Origin: Rikenellaceae bacterium
Lineage (GTDB): Bacteria; Bacteroidota; Bacteroidia; Bacteroidales; UBA932
Assembly (NCBI GenBank): GCA_900767375.1
Contig: CAAFYX010000018.1
Coordinates: forward strand, 1 to 36,959
Length of the DNA stretch: 36,959 nucleotides
Direction: 5' to 3'
Part shown: positions 24,741 to 33,500 of the stretch, in pieces
Layout: each line of letters opens with the position of its first letter
Numbering within the stretch: position 1 is the first letter of the stretch
Notes under the pieces: model-generated
Database searches by the model: none
What the model saw: only the letters and a program-made list of their open reading frames with translations
What the model was told of the DNA's origin: nothing
Made by a program: the position numbers and the translations under genes

Positions 24741-25354
24741 ATCCTTTCCCAATTTTTCGTTTCAGAATTGTATCTCTTTATGATCCTGGCCGGGTTTCCG
24801 ACGGCGAGGCAGCCTGAAGGCAGGTCCTTCGTGACCACGCTTCCTGCTCCCACCTGCACCCTGTCACCGATGGTGACTCCTGCCACCACCACGGAGTTTG
24901 CTCCGATCAGGCACTCGTCGCCTATCTTTATCGGTCTCAACGTCAGTCCCTGCTCGTTCCAGTCGGTTTCACCGTCCTCGTAGGTATGGTTGAATCCCGC
25001 CATGTGCACGTGAGGACCAAGCGATGTCCTGTCACCGATGACGATGGGACCCACCACCACGCTGCCTATGCCTATGCGTGATTTCTCTCCGATGAACACG
25101 TCGCCCGCGCCGTTGTTGACCACTGCGTAGTCCTCGACAATGGCTCCTGCTCCCAGCTCGAAGCTGTGCCACGGGAATACGTCCATCCTGGCCTTGCAGC
25201 ATATCTTGCTGCCCTTTCCCTTCTTATGGAAAAATGGATTGACGAGCCATCTCGTCCATATCCTCGGACGTGGGTGGATGGTGGAGGACAGGAAAACCAC
25301 GATGGCTTTCTTCAGTTTCGGGTGCTTTTCTTTCAGTGTTTCCGTAAACGACAT
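24737..25354 (-). CDS. Left-handed beta-helix (hexapeptide repeat) acyltransferase
   Basis: Hexapeptide acyltransferases use acetyl-CoA (or another acyl-CoA) to O- or N-acylate sugars. The 205-residue protein shows repeated [LIV]GxxxxI-type turns from about residue 66 to 190: GAGAIVEDYAVVNN, IGEKSRIGIGSVVVGPIVIGD, then the catalytic-type His region PHVHMAGFNHTYED, and IGANSVVVAGVTIGDRVQVGAGSVVTKDLPSG with the closing VGNPARIIKRY. The architecture matches WbbJ/maltose O-acetyltransferase-like enzymes. The N-terminal 60 basic residues are an addition to the core. It most likely acetylates the repeat unit or a precursor. It overlaps the Wzx-like gene by 22 bp and the GT4 gene by 4 bp. Confidence 0.88.
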   Translation of the reverse strand: MSFTETLKEKHPKLKKAIVVFLSSTIHPRPRIWTRWLVNPFFHKKGKGSKICCKARMDVFPWHSFELGAGAIVEDYAVVNNGAGDVFIGEKSRIGIGSVVVGPIVIGDRTSLGPHVHMAGFNHTYEDGETDWNEQGLTLRPIKIGDECLIGANSVVVAGVTIGDRVQVGAGSVVTKDLPSGCLAVGNPARIIKRYNSETKNWERI

Positions 25355-26793
25355 AGGATGTTCTTTATTTTGGTCATCAGTTCATATTCGCCGGTCACCT
25401 GGACCCAGGCCAGGGTGACGGCCAGCGTCACAACAGTATATATGCAGAGCGCGACAAAATGGTTGCTTACCCCGCTGATGCTTCTCTGCACCAGCCAGAG
25501 CACTCCTGCGAGAAGGATGCAGAGCAGGGACGGCTTCACCAGCGTCTTCCAGAACTCCTTCCATCCGTGGCCGAGGCTCTTGAGAAGGAGGGAATAGTAG
25601 CACTGCAGGAAGTTTATCGCATAGGCGATGCAAAGGCATCCCGCCACCCATTCCATCGTGTGGAACACGAACATGCCTATGCAGATGGCGGTTATGATGG
25701 TCACGGCGCTGAATATGCCTGCGCCGAAAAGCCGTTTCGTATCATTTGAGGCCTGGAACACCGAGCCTGACGATGATGAGATGATCTGTATGGCAACGGA
25801 CAGGGACAGGATCCTGAAGCATGGCACGGACGGACCCCACTGGTTTCCGAAGAAGAAGAGGATGAGGTCCGATGACATGAAATACATGGCGGCCGTAAGC
25901 GGGAATCCGATGTATGCGAGAAGCTTTATCACTCTGATATATGCCTGCGCTATATGCTCCTTGTCGTCCTGTATCTGTGCCAGCACGGGATGCATCACCG
26001 GGGACAGTACATACGAGATGTTCTGCAGCGGCATCATCATCAGCCTGTAGGACTTGTCGTAGTATCCGAGCTCGGTCATGCTCATGTGCCTGCCCATCAG
26101 GAGCTTGTCAAGGTTGCGGCTGAAGTAGTTCACCAGCTGGAAACCGAACTGGAATGCGGAGAATCCCAGCACCTTGCCGATGGTTTCCTTCCCGGGACTG
26201 AACCGTGGCCTCACCGGATACTGGCTGTAGTTTATGATGAAGATTATGATGCTGGAGCATACTGGATTGATGGTCAGGGCATAGATGCCCATCCCGAGGA
26301 GCGCGGCCACGATCGCTGCGGTACCGCAGACGATCTGGACCGCCAGCTGCCGGATGGCTGCAAACTTGAACCTCTTCTCCTTCATCAGCAGCGCGTTCGG
26401 CACCATGTTCAGGGTGTTGAAGAAGAGGTTGGCTGTAAGGATCATCAGCACGACCCTGAGCTCCCTGCTTCCACCGTAGTAGCCCGCTATCGGAAATGCC
26501 GCTGCCAGAAAAATCAATGACAATACCGCCGCCGTCCAGACTGTCAATGAAAACACTCCGGAGATGTCCTCCTTCGTCAGGTCCCGCCTCTGGATGACGG
26601 CCGGGCCCAGGCCGAAGTCGCTGAACACGCTGAAGAAGGCAATGAACACCGTGGCAATGTTTATGACTCCGAACTCCTCCGGAGTGAAGAGCCGTGCCAG
26701 CACGGCGGACACTCCGAGGGTGATGAACACTCCGGCGAATTTCGCAAGTGCGGTGTAGAACACGCCTGTCTTCAGGTCTTCCTTAAGATTCAT
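25333..26793 (-). CDS. Wzx-like repeat-unit flippase (polysaccharide biosynthesis/MOP family)
   Basis: This inner-membrane protein likely moves undecaprenyl-linked repeat units across the membrane. The 486 residues form about 12-14 hydrophobic segments. Family features are the N terminus KTGVFYTALAKFAGVFITLGVSAVLARLFTPEEFGVI, FGLGPAVIQRRDLT, the loop RNLDKLLMGRHMSMTELGYYDKSYRLMMMPLQNIS, and VLSPVMHPVLAQIQDD, all typical of the WzxC/Polysacc_synt_3 group that exports long glycans in Wzx/Wzy pathways. It overlaps its neighbours by 11 and 22 bp. With the PGT and the Wzy-like polymerase in the same array it completes the core of the pathway. Confidence 0.9.
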   Translation of the reverse strand: MNLKEDLKTGVFYTALAKFAGVFITLGVSAVLARLFTPEEFGVINIATVFIAFFSVFSDFGLGPAVIQRRDLTKEDISGVFSLTVWTAAVLSLIFLAAAFPIAGYYGGSRELRVVLMILTANLFFNTLNMVPNALLMKEKRFKFAAIRQLAVQIVCGTAAIVAALLGMGIYALTINPVCSSIIIFIINYSQYPVRPRFSPGKETIGKVLGFSAFQFGFQLVNYFSRNLDKLLMGRHMSMTELGYYDKSYRLMMMPLQNISYVLSPVMHPVLAQIQDDKEHIAQAYIRVIKLLAYIGFPLTAAMYFMSSDLILFFFGNQWGPSVPCFRILSLSVAIQIISSSSGSVFQASNDTKRLFGAGIFSAVTIITAICIGMFVFHTMEWVAGCLCIAYAINFLQCYYSLLLKSLGHGWKEFWKTLVKPSLLCILLAGVLWLVQRSISGVSNHFVALCIYTVVTLAVTLAWVQVTGEYELMTKIKNILCRLRKH

Positions 26794-27868
26794 ACAGCTT
26801 CAGTGCTTTTTCAGCGGTTTTCTCCCAGGAGAATTCCTTGATCCTCCCGAGACCGTATTCTATGGCGTTCTGTCTGAACTCTTCGTCTGTCTCCAGCCTG
26901 ATCAGAGCATCGGATATGGCCTCCGGGTCCAGCGGGTCGACAAGGATGGCGCCCGGACCGGCGACTTCGGGCAGGGCCGATGCATTGGAGACTATCACAG
27001 GGGTGCGGCAGGCCATGGCTTCCAGCTGGGGGATGCCGAAGCTTTCCCTGAGGGAGGTATAGAGGAATGCTGCAGCCCGGCCGTATGTGGCCGGCAGCTC
27101 GTCGTGGGCGATGTATCCCGGACACTCGATGTGCCCTGCTATGTCCGTGCGGCCTATTTCCTCGAGGTAGGCATTGACAGTCTCCATTGTGAGGTCGGCG
27201 ACCTTCAGAGGGAGCTTCCTTTCCGACTTGTCCAGATACCTGGCATAGGCTTCGAGGGTTCCTCTGGTGTTCTTCTTTGGATTCGGTGCTCCGAGGAAGA
27301 AGATATATTCCCTTCCGGTGGAGGAGGCGCTTTCGTTGAACTCCGTCCCGAATCCGTTGTAGATGACTTCCACCTTCCCGCTGTCCAGTCCTGTGACTTC
27401 CGTTATCCTGCCTTTCTCGTAGCCTGAGACCGTTATTACTTTTTTAACCTTCTTCAGTACCCTCGGCACGACGAAACGGCTGTACACGCGTCCGAGATTC
27501 TGGTAGGTCGAGCTGTTGTGGGACGCCTGTTTCTCAAGGAAGATTACATCATGGAGAGTCAGAATGAGCGGTACTCCCGGGAAGAGGGGAGCGGTGTTGC
27601 TGGTGCAGTGAAGGACGTCGGCACCGACTTTCTTCACTGCAGAGGGGAGGAGCACCTGCTCGAAGAGGGGATAGAACCCTGACGAAAGGGTGACGATGTG
27701 GAAATTGTCCGTCTCCTGCAGGCATATGTCGGGTCCGGGGGCGACGAATATCCAGTATTCGTTCTTCCTGTCCAGCTTCTGCAGGCAGCGTATCATCTCC
27801 AGCGCGACGAAGTCCATGCCGTGCTTGCGGGTCCTGAATATCCTTTGTGCCTCTATTGCTATTCTCAT
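26783..27868 (-). CDS. Glycosyltransferase family 4 (GT-B fold)
   Basis: The 361-residue enzyme starts MRIAIEAQRIFRTRKHGMDF, the usual GT4 start with acceptor-side loop. HDVIFLEKQ and VITVSGYEKGRI lie in the N-terminal domain; KVEVIYNGFG, IFFLGAPNPKKNTRG and the donor-binding EX7E motif (RESFGIPQLEAMAC) in the C-terminal domain are clear. It resembles mannosyl- or rhamnosyltransferases of O-antigen clusters. The open frame continues upstream as far as 28390, but that extension is a shadow of the preceding GT2 gene, rich in Arg/His/Pro and unlike any GT; the ATG at 27868, overlapping the GT2 stop by 4 bp, is the start. Acceptor and sugar are unknown. Confidence 0.9.
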   Translation of the reverse strand: MRIAIEAQRIFRTRKHGMDFVALEMIRCLQKLDRKNEYWIFVAPGPDICLQETDNFHIVTLSSGFYPLFEQVLLPSAVKKVGADVLHCTSNTAPLFPGVPLILTLHDVIFLEKQASHNSSTYQNLGRVYSRFVVPRVLKKVKKVITVSGYEKGRITEVTGLDSGKVEVIYNGFGTEFNESASSTGREYIFFLGAPNPKKNTRGTLEAYARYLDKSERKLPLKVADLTMETVNAYLEEIGRTDIAGHIECPGYIAHDELPATYGRAAAFLYTSLRESFGIPQLEAMACRTPVIVSNASALPEVAGPGAILVDPLDPEAISDALIRLETDEEFRQNAIEYGLGRIKEFSWEKTAEKALKLYES

Positions 27869-29004
27869 TGGTGATCCGTGTGTATGTAGTGGTTCTTTGT
27901 TCCTTTCATTCTGAATAGATTGATGGCGGCCATCACAGCGAGTGCCGGCACTTTGACAAGCGCCTTGAGCAGCTTGCGGTCGAATCCTTCTTTCGGGATG
28001 GCGAGAAGAAGGCCGGCGACGAGGATGATGGTCAGTCTCCACCATTGCCAGGCGTATGGGGAGTGCAACAGGCTCAGCAGGATGGCGAGCATCGGGATGG
28101 CCGTGATGATGATCATCCTTGGAGGGAAGAGCCACTGGAGTAGCTTGTCGGCGTAGTCGAGCTTGTTCTTCGCCTTCGGGAATTTCTTTGCGGCGTCGAG
28201 GATGAGATGGTACTGCGACGCGATCCAGCGGCGGCGCTGGCTGTAATAGCCGCCGGCGCTGCGTGTCTTCTCGTCGAGGACTTTGACATTGTCCAGGTAC
28301 TTGACCTTGATCCCGTCGAGAATGAGGCGGAGCTCCATTTCCTTGTCCTCTCCCGTGGTGTTGAAGGAGGTGCAGGCCTCTGCGAACCATCGGTAGTCGA
28401 AGGCCATTCCGGAGCCGATGAGGGCTGAGGTCATCTCGACGGAGCAGTGGCCTTTGCGGAAGATGGAGTTGTTTATCTCTTCTGAAACAGCGTCGATGAC
28501 GGCGATGTCGGTGTCGCGGTTCTTTGCGGTCCTGTGGGCCTGGACTGCTCTTGCTCCGTTTTCGAATGCCTGGTCGATGGCGCTTATGAAGCCGGTGCCG
28601 ACAATGTTGTCGGAATCGAGGATGACTATGACGTCGGCGGCATCGGGGCCGAGGTGCTCCATCGCGGCTTGCAGGGACTTGGCCTTTGTGCTGTTCTCAA
28701 AACTCACTTCGAGCACTTCGACGCCTTCTTCGCGCAGGGCAAGGACCGTTTCCGGCTTCATCGAGTCGGAAACGACAAGGGTGCGCAGGTGCTCGGCGGG
28801 GTAGTCCTGCGCGGCTGCGGAGCGTGCTGTGCAGAGTATGCAGGCATCGCTCCTGTAGGCCGGGATGATGGTGACGAAACGTCTTGTGCGCGCTGTCTCT
28901 TTCGGGTTATCGTCATCAAAGAAGCGCGAAAAGACTGCGAACGCGAAGAAATAGACTGCCGGGATGCCCAGGACAATCAGAAGGATGATATCAATTATTT
29001 TCAC
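27865..29004 (-). CDS. Membrane glycosyltransferase family 2 with QxxRW-type motif
   Basis: The 379-residue protein has an N-terminal membrane helix (about 5-28), a GT-A domain and C-terminal hydrophobic segments (about 296-325 and 340-360). Motifs are VTIIPAYRSD (44-53), VSDSMKPET (78-86), the metal site DSD at 130-132, TGEDKEMELRL (217-227) with the ED acceptor pair, and QRRRW at 256-260. The D, DxD, ED, QRRRW series is that of processive-type GT2 enzymes such as cellulose or hyaluronan synthases, but the protein is short and sits in a Wzx/Wzy locus, so single-sugar transfer to a lipid-linked acceptor is more likely. It overlaps flanking genes by 14 and 4 bp. Confidence 0.86.
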   Translation of the reverse strand: MKIIDIILLIVLGIPAVYFFAFAVFSRFFDDDNPKETARTRRFVTIIPAYRSDACILCTARSAAAQDYPAEHLRTLVVSDSMKPETVLALREEGVEVLEVSFENSTKAKSLQAAMEHLGPDAADVIVILDSDNIVGTGFISAIDQAFENGARAVQAHRTAKNRDTDIAVIDAVSEEINNSIFRKGHCSVEMTSALIGSGMAFDYRWFAEACTSFNTTGEDKEMELRLILDGIKVKYLDNVKVLDEKTRSAGGYYSQRRRWIASQYHLILDAAKKFPKAKNKLDYADKLLQWLFPPRMIIITAIPMLAILLSLLHSPYAWQWWRLTIILVAGLLLAIPKEGFDRKLLKALVKVPALAVMAAINLFRMKGTKNHYIHTDHQ

Positions 29005-29899
29005 GGTTATCTTTCTTCAGTTTTAAAAAATCCTGGTTTCCTTTCAGGACAGCTTTGGCCAGGTCCGGCCGTCCGTCTTTCAGGGCCTTGAGGATGCGCT
29101 TGCCGCCGGACAGGTACCGTGCGTAAAGGATGACCATCAGCTGCATGGCGCCGCTGTAGTTCCTTCTGGCGAAGAGCTGGCGGTTGCGCTGCATGTAGTA
29201 GCTGCGCAGGGGGCTTTCGCGCCCTGTGGTGGCGCTTTCCTTGTGGTAGACGGTGAATGCCGGCTCGTAGAGGATCTTCCATCCCTTGCGGGTGAACATA
29301 AGGGACCAGTCCAGCTCCTCGAAATACAGGAAATAGCATTCCGGCATGGGACCGACGTCCTCGAAGGCCTTACGGCTGACCATCATGGCCGCTCCGTGAG
29401 CGAACGGGCTTTCTGCCGGCGTGTCGAAGGATCCGTCGTCGATCCGGTTGAAGCCGATGAGGTCGTTTTTCATGGCTATGCCCTTCATCGGAGTGTATCC
29501 GGCGAACTGGATACGTCTTTCTCCGTCCCAGAATCTTATCTTCGGGCAGACGACACCTGCCTCTGGGTTTCTGTCGAACGCTTCTAAAAGTGCGCCGATG
29601 TTGCCGTCAAGTATCTCCGTATCGTTGTTTATGAAGAATAGGTATTCGCCGGAGGCTGCCTTCGCCCCGAGGTTGTTGCCTCCGGCGAAGCCAAGGTTCC
29701 GGGTGCTTCTGATGGCATGGACATATGGATACCGTTTCCGGATTTCGGCCGCATCGTCATTCTCCGAGCCGTTGTCCACTACGATGATCTCTATGCCGTC
29801 AGGAACGTTCCGTTTCAGGGATTCCAGCAGGGCGCAGGTCAGTTCCAGCCCGTTGTAATCCACCGTTATCAGCGAAATCAGGGGTTTGTGGTCGGTCAT
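28991..29899 (-). CDS. Glycosyltransferase family 2 (rhamnosyltransferase-like)
   Basis: The 302-residue GT-A enzyme has LISLITVDYNG (7-17), VVDNGSENDD (40-49), NLGFAGGNNLG (68-78), and NNDTE (91-95) as the metal motif, then AHGAAMMVSRKAFE and YFEELDWSLMFTRKG with the catalytic-type Asp/Glu. These match the rhamnosyl/N-acetylglucosaminyl transferase subgroup of GT2. A start at 29899 is required to keep the first beta strand. It overlaps the Wzy-like gene by 101 bp on the same strand, unusual even in this compressed operon, and the TGATGA sequence around its start suggests the upstream stop codon has been lost (see findings). Confidence 0.88.
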   Translation of the reverse strand: MTDHKPLISLITVDYNGLELTCALLESLKRNVPDGIEIIVVDNGSENDDAAEIRKRYPYVHAIRSTRNLGFAGGNNLGAKAASGEYLFFINNDTEILDGNIGALLEAFDRNPEAGVVCPKIRFWDGERRIQFAGYTPMKGIAMKNDLIGFNRIDDGSFDTPAESPFAHGAAMMVSRKAFEDVGPMPECYFLYFEELDWSLMFTRKGWKILYEPAFTVYHKESATTGRESPLRSYYMQRNRQLFARRNYSGAMQLMVILYARYLSGGKRILKALKDGRPDLAKAVLKGNQDFLKLKKDNRENN

Positions 29900-31352
29900 C
29901 AGTCTTTTCTATTTGCAGTGTCCTGTCTATTTTCGGGGACATGAATATCAGTGCTATGAAAGTATATACGATGATGCCGTTTGGGAACTGTGAGAACACT
30001 TCGTTGTTCGAAGACATCGCGAACAGGCCTATCACTCCGGACAGCATGCCTGCGGTGTATCCTTTCAGCTCCTCGTTCTTTATTTTGAACATCACGAGAT
30101 AGCCTCCGTATATGAAGAGGAAAGCCATTATTGCAAAATAGATGCTTGCTCCCACGATTCCGGTCTCGACCCAGACCTGGACATACCAGGAGTCAGTCGG
30201 GATTTCCGAGGCTTCCGACTTGTCTCCGTACTTCCTTCCTCTTCCGCCACTCATTCCGAGGCTGTTGCCAAAAGGCATGTCCGCAAGGATAGTGCGGAGC
30301 TTTGCTCTGTTGTCCAGTCTGATGAGGTATGAGGCATCTTCCTTTCTGTGGAATACCGTACGGGCCCTTCTGATGGTGCTGCTGCTGTTGCCAATGCTGG
30401 TGCATGCAAGGAAATAGATGACCACGCCCAATGCGATGCCGACCGGTACCATTTTCTTGAAGTCCCTGACCAGGAGAAGATAGACCATAACTCCTGCAAC
30501 CGGTATCACGAGCGCGCTTCTGGTTCCTGATATGAAGGTGCCGTACAGGGCTAACATCGCAATGAACCACCAGTAAATCTTTAAGGAAATCTTCTTTGTG
30601 TGCAGTCCTACGATGGCATAAAGCACGAAGCACAGTCCCATGGACCCTCCGAAGTTGGCGGCATCGGAGAATATGGAGAAGTATCTGATTCCGTAATAGA
30701 TGATGTGGGTCCTTCTGCCGTCCAATACGTTGAGGAAATACTTGTCCCCGCTGGTGAAGCCTACATATCTCTGGTAAAGTACCTTGATGGTGGCTATGAT
30801 CACAAGGAACGACAGCACCAGAATGATGTCCTTGATATCCTTGAGATTCTCCGTGGTCAGCTGTACGATGAGGTACACCATGAAGAAATACAGCGCAAGG
30901 GATCTCATCCCGGACATCCAGGCTTTCAGGTCGAGCATCCTCGGATTGAACACTTCCAGGAAGCAGAACAGAAGCCATACTCCCAGAACTGCCAGGACTC
31001 CCCAGTTCACCTTTTTCGCACTCACGTTCCTGACCAGGGCATTGCTGCATATTACCAGTATGTCGAACAGGATCATTATATCCATCAGCATGCCTGATGG
31101 AAAATTGTACAGGTAATGGGGTATGACGGCGATGAAATAGTTTACGATGAACAGCATGAGGAAGGCGAACTGCTTCCGCGCGAACGATTCCACCAGGATG
31201 AGGATCATCAGTGGAATCAGGCTCGCGGCTACAGCGTAGAAGAGCCTTCCATGGGCCAGGGCATAGATGACAAAGGCTACGGTGGCCACGGATATGGATC
31301 CTATGGTCAGACGTTTGTAGTCCTTGCGCCTTCTAGCTCTGAATTCATCCAT
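29799..31352 (-). CDS. Wzy-like polysaccharide polymerase / O-antigen ligase family protein
   Basis: The 517-residue integral membrane protein has about 11-12 hydrophobic segments and a polar periplasmic loop between about residues 325 and 390 (with RLDNRAKLRTI and SGGRGRKYGDKSE), the arrangement of Wzy polymerases and WaaL ligases. Key stretches are FGGSMGLCFVLYAI, GTFISGTRSALVIPVAG and DSWYVQVWVETGIVGASIYF, the last typical of the O-antigen ligase-related family. In this array it would join repeat units in the periplasm. The C-terminal 34 residues are encoded inside the next gene in another frame and look artefactual (QTPDFADNGGLQRAG); the native protein probably ends near IEK. Polymerase versus ligase cannot be decided from sequence. 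Confidence 0.83.
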   Translation of the reverse strand: MDEFRARRRKDYKRLTIGSISVATVAFVIYALAHGRLFYAVAASLIPLMILILVESFARKQFAFLMLFIVNYFIAVIPHYLYNFPSGMLMDIMILFDILVICSNALVRNVSAKKVNWGVLAVLGVWLLFCFLEVFNPRMLDLKAWMSGMRSLALYFFMVYLIVQLTTENLKDIKDIILVLSFLVIIATIKVLYQRYVGFTSGDKYFLNVLDGRRTHIIYYGIRYFSIFSDAANFGGSMGLCFVLYAIVGLHTKKISLKIYWWFIAMLALYGTFISGTRSALVIPVAGVMVYLLLVRDFKKMVPVGIALGVVIYFLACTSIGNSSSTIRRARTVFHRKEDASYLIRLDNRAKLRTILADMPFGNSLGMSGGRGRKYGDKSEASEIPTDSWYVQVWVETGIVGASIYFAIMAFLFIYGGYLVMFKIKNEELKGYTAGMLSGVIGLFAMSSNNEVFSQFPNGIIVYTFIALIFMSPKIDRTLQIEKTDDRPQTPDFADNGGLQRAGTDLRPAGIPETERS

Positions 31353-31357
31353 CTCCT

Positions 31358-33499
31358 CTATTCGAAGCTGGTGTCATCGATGTTCCACATGGCGAATCTG
31401 ATCTTGTGTCTCAGATTGTATGGAGGGAGGATGCCGGTGAACTTGCCGACAGTATCCTTGTCGGCACCGTTGAGGCAGACGTGGATCTTGGTGTCCTTTG
31501 GAACGCTCTCCCTGACCTGTCTCAGAAGGATGCGGTCCATCTCCTTCCATTCTCTTTCGGAATCGACCACGAGGAGGTTGGCGGCAGTGTTTACGAGAAG
31601 CTTTGACGGGAACGAAGTGCTGGCAAGAGGAGGGTATTCGACGATGGTGACACCGGCCTCCGGGAGTGTGTCCATATTGTTCTCGTTCACTGCGAAGTCA
31701 TAGATGGAGCCTGCAAGCATGAAGTACTTGGAGTCGGAGTCGAAGTCATTGTGATAGCTTACGTATACAGGCTTGAGCTCAAGCTTGTCGAAGTACTTGT
31801 ACAATGCCTGGCTGATGTATGACTTGCCTTCGGTCTCCTTAAGGCTGAGGATGTTTATGATCTGGTTGTTCTTCGTGCGGTCGAACATGTTCACCAGAGC
31901 ATTGCCCAGCTGGTTGCAGGCGAAGTCCTCGCAGACGTCATCGTATTCCTTGCCCCTGTTGTAAGGGAAAGCGCCGATGACAGGGTTGCAGCACAGCCTT
32001 TCCGCGGCTGCGACGTCATAAGGCTTTTTATTGAAGAGCTCCCTGATGATCTCGATGACAGCAAGGAGGAGGAATACGAGGATGAATGCAATGATCGTAT
32101 AGAGCCTGTTCTTGTTCTTAATAGGAGTGAGGGCGACAGTAGGAGGGGAGAGGATCTTGAAGGTGGCTGAACTGAGCTGGAGGTTCTTCTTCCTGAGCTT
32201 GGCTTCGTTCAGTGCCTGGAGGTTGGAAAGATAGTTCTGTTCGGAGAACTGGATTTCCCTGGTCTGTCTTTTAAGTGAGGAACCTACAGGTGAGTATCTC
32301 TCGATATCGTCGTAGACATCCACCTTGTTTGACTTGAGCACATCGAGTTCCGCTTGTGCTTTTGCTTCGGAAAGGACTGCATCGAGCCATTCTGTGGTCA
32401 TTGCATCGAGAGAGAGTCCTTCCTTGGAGAATTTTGAGTTGGCGATATTGCTGCTGATTCCGCGCAGGGAGCCTGTTTCCCTGTTGATCATCTCATTGAT
32501 CTCGTCGGCATCGGACTCCGTCATGGCGCGTGAACTCTCCGTATAGAGGGAGGAGATGTCGTGGAGCTTGTTTATGAACTCGGCGTTCGTCCTGAGCAGA
32601 TCGGCCGCCACACCCATCTTCTCCTCGAGGATAGCCCTTCTCTCGTGGGCGCCTTCAAGCTCCCTGGAGGCCTCTTCGATGGAGACGTCGAGGCCTTTGG
32701 ACCTCTCGGCGACCATCTTTGTCTGCTCCTCGTAGTTAATAATCCTGTGTGTGATGTTGTATTCAGTGAGGGCGTTCTCCTTGGCGTTGAGTTCCGCCTG
32801 GATTCTGGCAAGCTCCTCCTCGAAATATCCGACGACGTCGTTGGTCTGTTCGTATCTCAGGATCATGTACTGGTCTATGAACTCTTCGACGATGAGCTTG
32901 AGGGTGTGGTAGACTATGTACTGGTCATCGTTTTCGTAGGCGATGGTGATCATGTCGCTGTTGCCGACCCTTTCGACCTGGACCTTGCACAATGCTCCAT
33001 AGCTGTACTGAGGGTCATCCCAGAGGAACATCTGCCTGAGGCAGTTGGTCCTGTCCTTTCGGTAGTATTCTGAAATCCTGGCGTAAGTCGAGTCGACGGA
33101 GTTCTTGTCCACCAGTTTCATCACGTCGGCCGGAATGTCGTTGGCGAGTTTCTTTGATGACTTGGCTGTAAGATAATCATTGTCCCTGGTCACGTCCAGG
33201 TGGACGAGATTCTGGGATATGAGCCTGAGATATACGTTCTCGAGGGTGGATTCAGCCTTGACGATGCTGATGAGGTTGTCGATGGCGTTGTTTACTGCCA
33301 TCCAGTCCTGAGCACCAGCGCTGGAGGACAGAACGTCATATCCTGAAACGATACCGGTATATATGGTCGTGCTGGACCTGTACTGGTTAGGCTTTGACTT
33401 GAGCGCGAGGAATACGATGAGGGCTGCGACGAGCGGAACGGTCAGAAGCCACCATCTCTTCTTGTATAATATTTTTACGATGAACAATATGGTACGCAT
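31358..33499 (-). CDS. Wzz/Wzc-type polysaccharide co-polymerase with degenerate tyrosine-kinase domain
   Basis: The 713-residue protein has the PCP-2a layout: TM1 at about 15-33, a large periplasmic part with long coiled coils (about 215-450), the PPTVALTPIKNK Pro motif before TM2 (about 487-510), and a C-terminal P-loop region. That region keeps GKS (LKETEGKS) but lacks the [AG] and PG of Walker A; the Walker A' DxD site reads VSYHNDFDSD, the Walker B Asp is replaced (IVEYPPL) and no C-terminal Tyr cluster exists. It therefore looks like a BY-kinase that has lost catalysis while keeping the chain-length-control fold. The start at 33499 follows the TolC-like stop by 1 bp; a start at 33556 would lie inside that gene. 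Confidence 0.85.
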   Translation of the reverse strand: MRTILFIVKILYKKRWWLLTVPLVAALIVFLALKSKPNQYRSSTTIYTGIVSGYDVLSSSAGAQDWMAVNNAIDNLISIVKAESTLENVYLRLISQNLVHLDVTRDNDYLTAKSSKKLANDIPADVMKLVDKNSVDSTYARISEYYRKDRTNCLRQMFLWDDPQYSYGALCKVQVERVGNSDMITIAYENDDQYIVYHTLKLIVEEFIDQYMILRYEQTNDVVGYFEEELARIQAELNAKENALTEYNITHRIINYEEQTKMVAERSKGLDVSIEEASRELEGAHERRAILEEKMGVAADLLRTNAEFINKLHDISSLYTESSRAMTESDADEINEMINRETGSLRGISSNIANSKFSKEGLSLDAMTTEWLDAVLSEAKAQAELDVLKSNKVDVYDDIERYSPVGSSLKRQTREIQFSEQNYLSNLQALNEAKLRKKNLQLSSATFKILSPPTVALTPIKNKNRLYTIIAFILVFLLLAVIEIIRELFNKKPYDVAAAERLCCNPVIGAFPYNRGKEYDDVCEDFACNQLGNALVNMFDRTKNNQIINILSLKETEGKSYISQALYKYFDKLELKPVYVSYHNDFDSDSKYFMLAGSIYDFAVNENNMDTLPEAGVTIVEYPPLASTSFPSKLLVNTAANLLVVDSEREWKEMDRILLRQVRESVPKDTKIHVCLNGADKDTVGKFTGILPPYNLRHKIRFAMWNIDDTSFE

Positions 33500-33500
33500 A

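Noticed and set aside
27869..28390. In-frame upstream extension of the GT4 gene, making a 535-residue protein
   Set aside because: The extra residues are Arg/His/Pro-rich, match no fold and are the shadow of the GT2 gene that precedes it in transcription; the ATG at 27868 with a 4-bp overlap is the proper start.
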